Below, one piece after another: positions 1 through 6,390 of a stretch of DNA of 18,496 bases. A program made the position numbers and the translations under genes. The number at the start of each line of letters is the position of its first letter. The stretch's first letter is position 1. This DNA is from CAZMUQ01 sp964569845 (GTDB lineage: Archaea > Thermoproteota > Bathyarchaeia > Hecatellales > Hecatellaceae): NCBI GenBank assembly GCA_964569845.1, contig CAZMUQ010000021.1, positions 1-18,496 on the forward strand, read 5' to 3'. The notes beneath the pieces are model-generated. The model ran no database searches and was not told the DNA's origin. It saw only the letters and a list, made by a program, of their open reading frames with translations.

Positions 1-11
1 CCCTACGCCAC

Positions 12-536
12 ATGGAAGCCCTTAAACAGATAAGGCGTGAGGGGGAAGCCCTAAAAGAGATAGTTAAAGAGATAAGAGGCGTCAACGAGGTTGTGGATAA
101 ATATGGGGAGAACCCCAGCGCCCTCATCCAAATCCTCTTAGATCTCCAAGCCAAAAACCACTGGATTTCTAAGATAGCTCTCCTCTGGGTTTCGGAGAGG
201 CTTAGAATCCCCTTATCCCAAATCTACCAAGTAGTAACTTTCTATAAGGCTTTCAGTCTTAAGCCGAGAGGCAAACATCTAATTCGGGTGTGCCTAGGCA
301 CTGCCTGCCATGTTCGCGGCGGACCTAAAATTATGGAGGCAGTGAAGAGGCATCTTGGAATATCGTGTGGAGAAACCACTCCAGACGGACTTTTCACACT
401 TGAACGTGTCAACTGTTTGGGCTGTTGCGCTTTAGGCCCTGTTATGATGGTAGACAACAAGTATTACGGTAATTTAACTCCAACCTCAGCTGTGAAAGTG
501 CTGGATAAAATTAGGAAGGGGGAAAGTGAAAAGTGA
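12..536 (+). CDS. NuoE/HoxE-like [2Fe-2S] subunit of NADH-dependent diaphorase
   Basis: Thioredoxin-fold [2Fe-2S] subunit of a Complex I-type NADH dehydrogenase module; in this family it partners the NuoF-type flavoprotein and accepts electrons in the cytoplasm. An N-terminal helical part (about residues 1-80) leads to the cluster ligands Cys94, Cys99, Cys135 and Cys139 in the family pattern CxxxxC...CxxxC. At 174 residues it is slightly longer than the usual 155-165. The ATG at 12 has no visible ribosome binding site and the frame stays open to the window edge, so the true start may lie upstream. Its stop overlaps the GTG of the next gene (533-536), which implies translational coupling. Whether it serves a hydrogenase, a formate dehydrogenase or a heterodisulfide reductase cannot be told here. 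Confidence 0.9.
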   Translation: MEALKQIRREGEALKEIVKEIRGVNEVVDKYGENPSALIQILLDLQAKNHWISKIALLWVSERLRIPLSQIYQVVTFYKAFSLKPRGKHLIRVCLGTACHVRGGPKIMEAVKRHLGISCGETTPDGLFTLERVNCLGCCALGPVMMVDNKYYGNLTPTSAVKVLDKIRKGESEK

Positions 537-2452
537 CTTGGAGGATTCGTGGGAAAAAGATGTTGGAGAAGATTAGAAGTGAAATCTTGTCTAAGAGGGA
601 GCCTAGCAAGCCATGTATTGCAATCTGTGCAAGCACTGGCTGCGCTTCCCTAGGCTCTTTGGAGCTGGTTGAAAGGCTGAAGGAGGAACTGGAGAAGAAG
701 GGCTTAACGGATAAGGTGGATTTAAAGTTAACTGGATGTATGGGCTTCTGTGAGCTTGGCCCAAGACTGACAATATATCCGGAGGAAATACCATACTTCA
801 AGGTCAAACCTGAGGATGCGGAGGATATAGTTTCCCAAACCATAATTAAAGGCCAGATAATTGAGAGGCTTCTATACGTGGATCCATCTACAGGTGAGAG
901 GATTAGAAGACTTGAAGATATACCCTTCTACAGGTATCAATATAGGCTTCTACTTGAAAACAATGCTAAGATAGATCCGAAAAATATTGAGGATTATATT
1001 GCTCTTGGAGGTTATCAGGCTCTAGCTAAAGCCCTCTTCGAAATGAAGCCTGAAGAAATTGTTGATGAGATTAAAAGGTCTGGACTTAGAGGTAGAGGCG
1101 GAGGAGGCTTCCCCACAGGGATTAAATGGGAAACTACGAGGAAGGCTCCTGGAGAGCCAAAATACGTTTTGGTTAACTGTGATGAGGGTGATCCTGGAGC
1201 CTTCATGGATAGGGCTTTGATGGAGGGGAATCCACATTTAATCTTGGAAGGCTTAATTATAGGAGCTTACGCTATTGGTGCAAGTCAAGGCTACATTTAC
1301 GTTAGGGAAGAGTATCCTTTAGCGGTTAAAAACATCACTTTAGCTATTCAGCAGGCCCAAGAACATGGGCTTCTAGGCGAAGACATTATGGGTTCAGGCT
1401 TCAGCTTCCATGTTAAAGTTCACAGGGGGGCTGGAGCCTTTGTTTCAGGCGAATCCACAGCCCTCATGTCGGCGATTGAAGGTAGGGTTGGAGAGCCGAG
1501 GCTGAAATATATTCACACGGCTGTTAAGGGTTTATGGGATAAGCCTAGCTGCCTGAATAATGTGGAAACCTGGGCTAATGTTCCCTATATTATTTTGAGG
1601 GGGGCAGACTGGTTTAGAAGCATAGGCACCCCCAACAGTCCTGGAACTAAGATTTTCTCACTAGTTGGGAAGGTGAAAAACACGGGGCTCGTAGAAGTCC
1701 CCATGGGAATAACCCTAAGAGACATAATCTTCAAGATTGGTGGAGGCATTAGGGGAGGGAAAAAGTTTAAGGCTGTTCAGACGGGAGGGCCTTCAGGAGG
1801 CTTCATTCCAGAGCAGTACTTAGATACTCCAGTAGACTTTGATAGTTTAACTAAGCTAGGCTCTATGATGGGCTCTGGCGGGATGATAGTTATGGATGAA
1901 GACACCTGCATTGTAGATGTAACCCGCTACTATGTAGACTTCCTATTTCAGGAATCCTGCGGTAAATGTGTCCCCTGCAGGGAGGGGTTAAAGCAGGCTA
2001 GGAAAATTTTAAACCACATATGCGAAGGGAAGGGAACCATGGAGGACTTGGAAACCCTTCAAGACCTATCAGAGCTTCTCCGCAATGCCTCCCTTTGCGC
2101 CCTTGGAACCACAGCAGCAAACCCCATCATGACCTCCATCGAATACTTCCGCAACGAGTATGAAGCCCACATCCTGGAGAAGCGTTGCCCAGCTAAGGTT
2201 TGCAAAGCCCTAGTAGCCTACTATATTAGCCCTGAGAAATGTCAGGCATGCGGAATATGCTTGAGAAATTGTCCTGTCCAAGCTATCTCGGGCGAGAAAG
2301 ACATTGTTCACGTGATTAACCAAGATAGATGTATTAGGTGTGGGGTGTGCTTTGAAGTATGCCCCTTTAACGCTGTGGAGAAATATTCGCCTGCAACCCC
2401 TCCACCAGCAAAATATGGGGTAAAGGTTGTTAGGAGGAAGAAAGAGAAATGA
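533..2452 (+). CDS. NuoF/HydB-like NADH-binding FMN iron-sulfur subunit
   Basis: Catalytic diaphorase subunit that oxidises NAD(P)H with FMN and passes electrons to iron-sulfur clusters. Domains in order: thioredoxin-like [2Fe-2S] domain (Cys32, Cys37, Cys69, Cys73); FMN-binding glycine-rich loop GRGGGGFPTG (about 187-196); NAD-site segments CDEGDPGAFMDR (216-227) and GAGAFVSGES (299-308); SLBB region; a [4Fe-4S] site (Cys476, Cys479, Cys482, Cys522); and two C-terminal ferredoxin motifs (Cys570/573/576/580 and 600/603/606/610). This is the architecture of HydB/HndC of multimeric hydrogenases rather than bare NuoF of Complex I. At the NAD site the sequence reads GES where many relatives have GEE, a variant I believe occurs in this subfamily. 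Two starts are possible: GTG at 533, with GGAAGGGGG upstream, or ATG at 560, which follows GGAGG at 540-544 and removes nine residues. Confidence 0.93.
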   Translation: MTWRIRGKKMLEKIRSEILSKREPSKPCIAICASTGCASLGSLELVERLKEELEKKGLTDKVDLKLTGCMGFCELGPRLTIYPEEIPYFKVKPEDAEDIVSQTIIKGQIIERLLYVDPSTGERIRRLEDIPFYRYQYRLLLENNAKIDPKNIEDYIALGGYQALAKALFEMKPEEIVDEIKRSGLRGRGGGGFPTGIKWETTRKAPGEPKYVLVNCDEGDPGAFMDRALMEGNPHLILEGLIIGAYAIGASQGYIYVREEYPLAVKNITLAIQQAQEHGLLGEDIMGSGFSFHVKVHRGAGAFVSGESTALMSAIEGRVGEPRLKYIHTAVKGLWDKPSCLNNVETWANVPYIILRGADWFRSIGTPNSPGTKIFSLVGKVKNTGLVEVPMGITLRDIIFKIGGGIRGGKKFKAVQTGGPSGGFIPEQYLDTPVDFDSLTKLGSMMGSGGMIVMDEDTCIVDVTRYYVDFLFQESCGKCVPCREGLKQARKILNHICEGKGTMEDLETLQDLSELLRNASLCALGTTAANPIMTSIEYFRNEYEAHILEKRCPAKVCKALVAYYISPEKCQACGICLRNCPVQAISGEKDIVHVINQDRCIRCGVCFEVCPFNAVEKYSPATPPPAKYGVKVVRRKKEK

Positions 2453-3054
2453 GCAGGGAGGTAACCCTTGAAATAGATGGTAGAAAGGTTAAGGCTAGGG
2501 AAGGCATGACCATCCTAGAAGCAGCTAGGGAAGCAGGGATAGAAATCCCAACTCTCTGCTACCATGAAAAGCTTAAACCTTATGGAGCCTGCAGGCTTTG
2601 CACTGTTGAAATAGTTAGGAAGGGTAGAAGCAGGCTTGTGGCTTCCTGCGCCTACCCAGTGGAGGAAGGATTAATAGTTAAAACCGAAACGGAGCTAGTT
2701 AGAAAGGTTAGAAAGCTTATCTTAGAACTTCTGCTACCCCTAGCTCCAACCGGACCTATTAAGAGTTTAGCTAAAAAATATGGGGCTAAGGAGGGTAGGT
2801 TTAAAGCTGAATTAACAGGTTGCATCCTTTGCGGTCTCTGCGTTCGCTACTGCGCCGAGGTTAAGGGAGCTCATGCCATATGTTTCGTGGGTAGAGGGGC
2901 TGAGAGGCAGGTAGCCTTTGTTCCTGAAGTAGCCCCAAACATCTGTCCCACATGCAGGGAATGCTACGAGCTATGTCCCGGAGGTAAAATTGTGGAGGCT
3001 GAAAGTAAAAGTATGCTCTCCACCCCTATCAGCGAAAAGATTTCAAGGAAATAA
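2449..3054 (+). CDS. HoxU/NuoG-N-terminal-like ferredoxin subunit lacking the His-Cys cluster
   Basis: Electron-transfer subunit of the same module; the start overlaps the NuoF-like stop as ATGA. Residues 1-80 are a plant-type [2Fe-2S] ferredoxin with Cys37, Cys48, Cys51 and Cys67. Residues 121-180 hold two [4Fe-4S] motifs: Cys125/128/131/135 and Cys166/169/172/176, the latter ending in CPGG. Between them (about 92-115), where NuoG and HoxU normally carry the His plus three Cys of the distal cluster, there is neither His nor Cys. At 201 residues it has no room for a molybdopterin or H-cluster domain, so it is a wire, not a catalytic subunit. No hydrogenase or dehydrogenase large subunit follows before the strand changes, so the acceptor partner is upstream of the window, unlinked, or a soluble ferredoxin. 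Confidence 0.88.
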   Translation: MSREVTLEIDGRKVKAREGMTILEAAREAGIEIPTLCYHEKLKPYGACRLCTVEIVRKGRSRLVASCAYPVEEGLIVKTETELVRKVRKLILELLLPLAPTGPIKSLAKKYGAKEGRFKAELTGCILCGLCVRYCAEVKGAHAICFVGRGAERQVAFVPEVAPNICPTCRECYELCPGGKIVEAESKSMLSTPISEKISRK

Positions 3055-3089
3055 TAGAAGACTTTAATTCTTCCTGTTTTACGGTGTTA

Positions 3090-3194
3090 TTACGCACCCG
3101 AAGGAAGCCGAAAAACCTTGCCCTCAGCTACTATATCCAAAAGTTTGTGGAGCTTTACCTTCTCCTCATTAAGGCATGAGCTATGTTGATGGTT
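3090..3194 (-). pseudogene. Possible coding remnant, unrecognised
   Basis: The stretch between the diaphorase and toxin-antitoxin genes has no proper ORF. One minus-strand frame reads for about 34 residues with protein-like composition (ending KVFRLPSGA) between two stops. It has no ATG, GTG or TTG start with a ribosome binding site. It may be the tail of a decayed gene; I do not recognise the family. The rest of 3055-3248 shows nothing I can name. Confidence 0.2.
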
Positions 3195-3248
3195 GTGTTA
3201 AACTTTAGAGCAAGCCATATCAACAATTAAGCCTAGTGGTGCGGATAT

Positions 3249-3659
3249 TTAGGATGGTATGGTGTCAACAACCTCTATTCCCCTTATTTTCTTAAAGATT
3301 TTGTCGTGGGTTAATATCTTCTTGATGCTTTTATTTTTCATTGTTGCTAAGATTACGCTGTCCCTGCCACCAATATCCATGTTGGCATACTCCGCCAAAA
3401 TGTCTAATGCGGTTTTTAAGATTTCCAAGTCTAATTCAGCTAGGGTTAAGGTTGAAAGACCAAGTATCTTTTCCATTCTCTCTTTAAATTCGTGTTTTGG
3501 CATGTGCCGAAAATAATGTGCAATCTCGATAACCGTGATGATGTTCAGAACTATTCCTTCATGGATAACTTTCCTCATAATTTTGAGGACATGTTTGTGT
3601 TCTGGGAAACGTTTATCAAACCAGTAAATCCAGTAGTTTGCATCAACATAATATGTCAT
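3249..3659 (-). CDS. vapC: VapC-type PIN-domain ribonuclease toxin
   Basis: PIN-domain protein of 136 residues, the usual size for a VapC toxin; such enzymes cut tRNA or other RNA with Mg2+ held by acidic residues. The expected acids are visible: Asp6 in the opening strand YYVDANYWIYW, Glu45 in TVIEIAHYF, Asp95/Asp100 in MDIGGRDSVILAT, and Asp119 in LTHDKIF. The start codon overlaps the stop of the upstream antitoxin gene as ATGA (3656-3659), the classic coupled arrangement. The gene looks intact. The RNA target cannot be read from the sequence. Confidence 0.87.
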   Translation of the reverse strand: MTYYVDANYWIYWFDKRFPEHKHVLKIMRKVIHEGIVLNIITVIEIAHYFRHMPKHEFKERMEKILGLSTLTLAELDLEILKTALDILAEYANMDIGGRDSVILATMKNKSIKKILTHDKIFKKIRGIEVVDTIPS

Positions 3660-3898
3660 GTTTTTCCCCAGATTTCCTTAAGCCTTAAAGGGTCGATTTT
3701 CGGTATCACTGCATCTTCTCCAATGAAACCTTCCATATCACCTATAAATTCTTCAGGTGACAGCAGCTTTGTTATCACTATTCTCCCATCTTCAACAGTA
3801 AGTTTAAGTTTAACACCCTCATGAAAACCCAACTTTTCACGCATACTTTTAGGTATTAGAAGCCGGCCTTTCTCATCTAACATTACTTTCTCATCCAT
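3656..3898 (-). CDS. vapB: VapB-type AbrB-family antitoxin
   Basis: Small DNA-binding antitoxin expected to bind VapC through its C-terminal part and to repress its own promoter. Residues 1-45 have the AbrB/MazE swapped-hairpin signature (DEKGRLLIPKSMREKLGF then a KLTVEDGRIVI strand pair); the rest is an acidic toxin-binding tail. The open frame extends upstream to 3952, but those 18 residues are Cys/Phe-rich and not AbrB-like. I chose the ATG at 3898, which gives 80 residues and lies about 30 bases downstream of a box A element, implying a nearly leaderless transcript. Confidence 0.85.
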   Translation of the reverse strand: MDEKVMLDEKGRLLIPKSMREKLGFHEGVKLKLTVEDGRIVITKLLSPEEFIGDMEGFIGEDAVIPKIDPLRLKEIWGKT

Positions 3899-3926
3899 AA
3901 ATCCCACTAAACCAGAACATCCAAAA

Positions 3927-3934
3927 CATATAAA
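3927..3934 (-). promoter_or_regulatory. Box A (TATA) of the vapBC operon
   Basis: On the minus strand the sequence TTTATATG lies 29 bases before the chosen vapB ATG, the spacing expected for an archaeal TATA box with a leaderless or very short-leader transcript. AbrB antitoxins normally bind such promoter regions themselves. Confidence 0.5.
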
Positions 3935-3955
3935 CTTTAACCTGACAGCCAAAAT

Positions 3956-4030
3956 CTACCTTAACTTTCTTACTTCAACCTTTTCCAACTTGAAGTTTTC
4001 AGCAACAGCTTCTACAGGATATGTTTGCAT
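3956..4030 (-). other. 24-codon ORF or frameshifted tail of the helix-hairpin-helix gene
   Basis: Starts at an ATG preceded by GGAGGAG about 5 bases upstream and ends at TAG, overlapping the 3' end of the gene at 4012-4197 in another frame. The peptide begins MQTYPVEAVAENFKLEKVEV. It reads naturally as a continuation of the upstream protein: inserting one base next to the TAG at 4012-4014 would join EKTCKHIL to VEAVAENFKLEK. It is therefore either a real overlapping small gene or the tail of a broken one. Confidence 0.4.
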
Positions 4031-4197
4031 GTTTTCTCCTCCAAAATGTATAGTAATACTGTACATGGTTCCGTAAGCTCACCAGGTCGAAGTGTAGCTA
4101 AAGCTTCAATTGTATCTATTCCTTTAGCTAGAAGCTTCCCGGCATCTTCCCCTTTTAATGTTTCAAGATTTTTTATGGCTATTTCATTCTCACCCAT
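4012..4197 (-). CDS. Small helix-hairpin-helix protein, probably frameshifted at its 3' end
   Basis: Sixty-one codons from an ATG preceded by GGGTGAG. Residues 10-45 (LETLKGEDAGKLLAKGIDTI then EALATLRPGELTE) match the helix-hairpin-helix pattern seen at the N terminus of archaeal RadA/Rad51-type proteins and in small DNA-binding proteins. After residue 44 the expected second hairpin is blurred (TEPCTVLLYILEEKTCKHIL) and the frame stops, while an adjacent frame continues plausibly to 3956. No RecA ATPase core follows, so this is not RadA. It lies downstream of the tRNA-Asn on the same strand and has a possible box A (CTTTTTAAGC, about 4234-4243) about 37-46 bases before the ATG. Confidence 0.5.
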   Translation of the reverse strand: MGENEIAIKNLETLKGEDAGKLLAKGIDTIEALATLRPGELTEPCTVLLYILEEKTCKHIL

Positions 4198-4301
4198 AGA
4201 GGCTCACCCAGAAAAACTAGACTTGGCTTCAGGCTTAAAAAGAGAAGGCTGAGAAGAAGAGGGTTGGGAGAGAGGTGAGGGAGCCGTAACTAAAATGGTG
4301 A

Positions 4302-4405
4302 CGCCGCCGGACGGACTCGAACCGTCGACCAACGGGTTAACAGCTTCAGCCTTTAGGTTTGTTTAACCTAAAGTCCGCTGCTCTACCACGCTGAGCTACG
4401 GCGGC
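4302..4405 (-). tRNA. tRNA-Asn(GTT) with a 30-nt intron between positions 30 and 31
   Basis: The acceptor arms GCCGCCG and CGGCGGC pair fully. The D arm starts GCTC, the T arm is GACGG-TTCGAGT-CCGTC, the discriminator is G, and CCA is not encoded. The anticodon loop CTGTTAA (anticodon GTT) is only properly closed if 4345-4374 is removed: the 5' exon ends GCGG and the 3' exon begins with G, giving stem GCGGG against CCCGT with one G-U pair. The spliced length is 74. The 5' half GCCGCCGTAGCTCAG agrees with my recollection of archaeal tRNA-Asn. Confidence 0.92.
4345..4374 (-). other. Bulge-helix-bulge intron in tRNA-Asn
   Basis: Thirty bases removed by the archaeal splicing endonuclease. A 9-bp internal helix (CTTTAGGTT with AACCTAAAG, loop AAACA) abuts a 4-bp central helix (CAGC of the 5' exon with GCTG of the intron). 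The helices are bounded by two 3-base bulges, GGA and AAG. Cutting each bulge after its second base gives exactly the exon ends needed to rebuild the anticodon stem. The outer exon helix is short and imperfect, so this is a relaxed motif. Confidence 0.85.
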
Positions 4406-4430
4406 TCATCTTATTTTTTATCATAGGCTA

Positions 4431-4441
4431 ATTTTAAATCT
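4431..4441 (-). promoter_or_regulatory. Box A of the tRNA-Asn gene
   Basis: AGATTTAAAAT on the minus strand lies about 26-36 bases before the mature 5' end at 4405, as expected for an archaeal tRNA promoter. Confidence 0.45.
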
Positions 4442-4478
4442 TTCTTACTTATACTAGTAGTTGTTGAGGGAGGTATCT

Positions 4479-5255
4479 TTGATTTTTAAGAATATTGTTG
4501 TTGAGTATAAGGATAATATCTCTATCATCAGTATTAATAGACCTGAAGTTTTAAATGCTTTAAACATTGAAACCATCAGAGAACTTATTAAGGCTTTTGA
4601 TGAAGCTGAAAGAAGTGAGAATGTTAAGGTTGTTATTTTAAAGGGTTCTGGCCGCGCATTTTGTTCTGGTGGAGACTTAAAATCTGTGAAGGATAACATC
4701 AAAAAAATCGTGGATACTGCTAAGGAAGCTGAGAAGCTTATACTTAAAATTCAAAATCTTGAAAAACCTGTAATTGCAGCTGTAAATGGTTATGCGGTAG
4801 CAGCTGGATTTAATCTTGCATTAGCATGTGACCTTATAATAGCATCTGAAAATGCAAGATTTGGAGAAGTATTTTTGAACATAGGTTTTCATCCTGATAC
4901 TGGTGGAACGTACTTTTTAACTCGTATTGTTGGCCCGTATAAAGCTAAGGAGCTTTTCTTTACGGGGAAGATTATTGATGCTTGGGAGGCTGAAAGGTTA
5001 GGCTTAGTTAATAAGGTTGTTTCACCAGAAAAACTTGATGAGGAAGCTATAAGCTTAGCTAAAAGTTTAGCTTCAGGCCCATGTAAAGCTATTGGGCTTA
5101 CAAAAAGAACAATCAATAAGGCTTTAAGTTTAGATTTATCTTCAACCATGAAAATTGAATTAGAAGCATGCAGCATTACTGCTAAAACTGAAGATTTTAG
5201 TGAGGGAGTTAAAGCTATGCTTGAAAAAAGGAAGCCCATTTTTACCGGGAAATAA
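4479..5255 (+). CDS. Enoyl-CoA hydratase/isomerase (crotonase) family, PaaG-like
   Basis: Crotonase-fold acyl-CoA enzyme of 258 residues, the normal family length. Oxyanion-hole segments are AFCSGGDLKSV (60-70) and GYAVAAGFNLALACD (104-118). The two hydratase glutamates are absent: Asn112 stands where Glu144 of rat hydratase lies and Phe132 where Glu164 lies. Instead there is HPDTGGTYFL with Asp140, matching PaaG-type isomerases that use this aspartate. An isomerase-type reaction on a CoA ester is thus likelier than hydration; the substrate is unknown. I chose TTG at 4479, which has GGGAGGT at 4468-4474 and gives the family-typical N terminus, over the upstream TTG at 4461. The next gene follows after 41 bases, probably in one operon. 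Confidence 0.88.
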   Translation: MIFKNIVVEYKDNISIISINRPEVLNALNIETIRELIKAFDEAERSENVKVVILKGSGRAFCSGGDLKSVKDNIKKIVDTAKEAEKLILKIQNLEKPVIAAVNGYAVAAGFNLALACDLIIASENARFGEVFLNIGFHPDTGGTYFLTRIVGPYKAKELFFTGKIIDAWEAERLGLVNKVVSPEKLDEEAISLAKSLASGPCKAIGLTKRTINKALSLDLSSTMKIELEACSITAKTEDFSEGVKAMLEKRKPIFTGK

Positions 5256-5296
5256 ATTTTTAATTTTTATTTTCCCATTATTTGGAGGATTTAAAG

Positions 5297-6283
5297 TTGG
5301 TTTTACTAATTCGAGATTCTGATGTACGTTTAATTTTAGATTTTAAGGAAGCTATTGAGGCTGTTGAAGCTTGCTTTAAAGAGTATGCTAAAGGTATGGT
5401 GTGGCTTCCTCAAAGATTAAGCTTAAATCTTAACAAGTTTGAAGGATGGTTTAGCGTTATGCCTACGTATCTTCTAGAAAGTAATGTTTTAACTGTTAAG
5501 CTTGTATCATCATATCCTAAGAATATTTTTCAGGGTAAACCTAATATTTCAGCTATTTTAGCTTACATTGAACCTTCAACAGGTATCCCCCTAGCTTTAA
5601 TGGAAGCATCTTACCTTACCACTGTAAGAACAGCAGCCGCAAGTGCTGTTGCAACAAAATATTTAGCTAGGAGAGAAGCTAGTGTTCTTGGAGTTTTTGG
5701 TAGTGGTGTACAAGCCAAGGGACATGTTGAAGCTTTAGCTAATATTAAAAATTTTAACCTTGTAAAAGTTTATAGTCCAAACCCTGAACATAGAGATAAA
5801 TTTTCTGCAATGCTTAAAAATAAGCTTAAATTAAACATTATACCTGTTAAAAAGCCTGAAGATGCTGCTAAAAACACTGATATAATTATTACTGCAACAA
5901 CATCAAAAAATCCTGTTTTTTTAGGTGAATGGGTCAACATAGGAGTTCACATAAATTCTATTGGTGCACATACACCAGATGCAAGGGAGCTTGATGATGT
6001 AACTATTAAAAAGGCAAAAATAGTTGTTGATTGTAAGGAAGCTGCTTTAAATGAAACTGGAGACCTGATTATACCAATAAAAAAAGGAATTATCGATGCA
6101 AAATCTATTTATGCTGAATTAGGAGAAGTAGTTTCAGGTTTAAAACCTGGTAGAGAATTTGATGAGGAGATTACACTTTTTAAATCTGTTGGTTTAGCTA
6201 TAGAGGATGCTGCAGTAGCAAAAATTGTTTATGAAAAAGTCAAAAAACGTGGTTTAGGTTTAGAGGTTAAACTTGAAGATTAG
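5297..6283 (+). CDS. Ornithine cyclodeaminase / mu-crystallin family NAD(P)-dependent enzyme
   Basis: Family members deaminate or reduce imines of amino acids (ornithine cyclodeaminase, alanine dehydrogenase, ketimine reductase). The protein has 328 residues, the usual length. Visible signatures: Lys68 in TVKLVSSYPKN, the substrate/NAD segment TTVRTAAASAVATKYLA with Arg111, the dinucleotide motif GVFGSGVQAKGHVEAL (G135-S-G-V-Q-A140), and the family aspartate region GAHTPDARELDD. Which reaction it runs cannot be decided from these; alanine dehydrogenase or ketimine reductase is as likely as cyclodeaminase. TTG at 5297 is chosen because GGAGG (5284-5288) lies 8 bases ahead; an upstream TTG at 5282 would put that site inside the gene. 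Base composition is AT-rich like its crotonase neighbour. Confidence 0.88.
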   Translation: MVLLIRDSDVRLILDFKEAIEAVEACFKEYAKGMVWLPQRLSLNLNKFEGWFSVMPTYLLESNVLTVKLVSSYPKNIFQGKPNISAILAYIEPSTGIPLALMEASYLTTVRTAAASAVATKYLARREASVLGVFGSGVQAKGHVEALANIKNFNLVKVYSPNPEHRDKFSAMLKNKLKLNIIPVKKPEDAAKNTDIIITATTSKNPVFLGEWVNIGVHINSIGAHTPDARELDDVTIKKAKIVVDCKEAALNETGDLIIPIKKGIIDAKSIYAELGEVVSGLKPGREFDEEITLFKSVGLAIEDAAVAKIVYEKVKKRGLGLEVKLED

Positions 6284-6390
6284 GCTTATTTAAAGGTCAG
6301 ACCCGCAGTTTTAGTTCATCAACAAATTCCTCTAATACACCAGGGTTCATCATCCCAAGAAAAACTTACCTTTTACATTAAGTTAAGTTT

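Noticed and set aside
242..1237. Open frames on the minus strand across the NuoE/NuoF-like genes
   Set aside because: They lie opposite well-conserved genes, have unlikely composition and no ribosome binding sites.
3259..3824. Plus-strand open frames of 85 and 110 codons across vapC/vapB
   Set aside because: They are antisense to clear PIN and AbrB coding sequences and encode no recognisable motif.
4012..4197. Reading the small helix-hairpin-helix gene as the N terminus of a truncated RadA recombinase
   Set aside because: No RecA-core motifs occur downstream in any frame; the similarity covers only the hairpin domain, shared by many small proteins.
4025..4252. Plus-strand 75-codon frame opposite the helix-hairpin-helix gene
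   Set aside because: Serine/proline-rich translation typical of an antisense shadow; the minus-strand frame has family-like motifs and a ribosome binding site.
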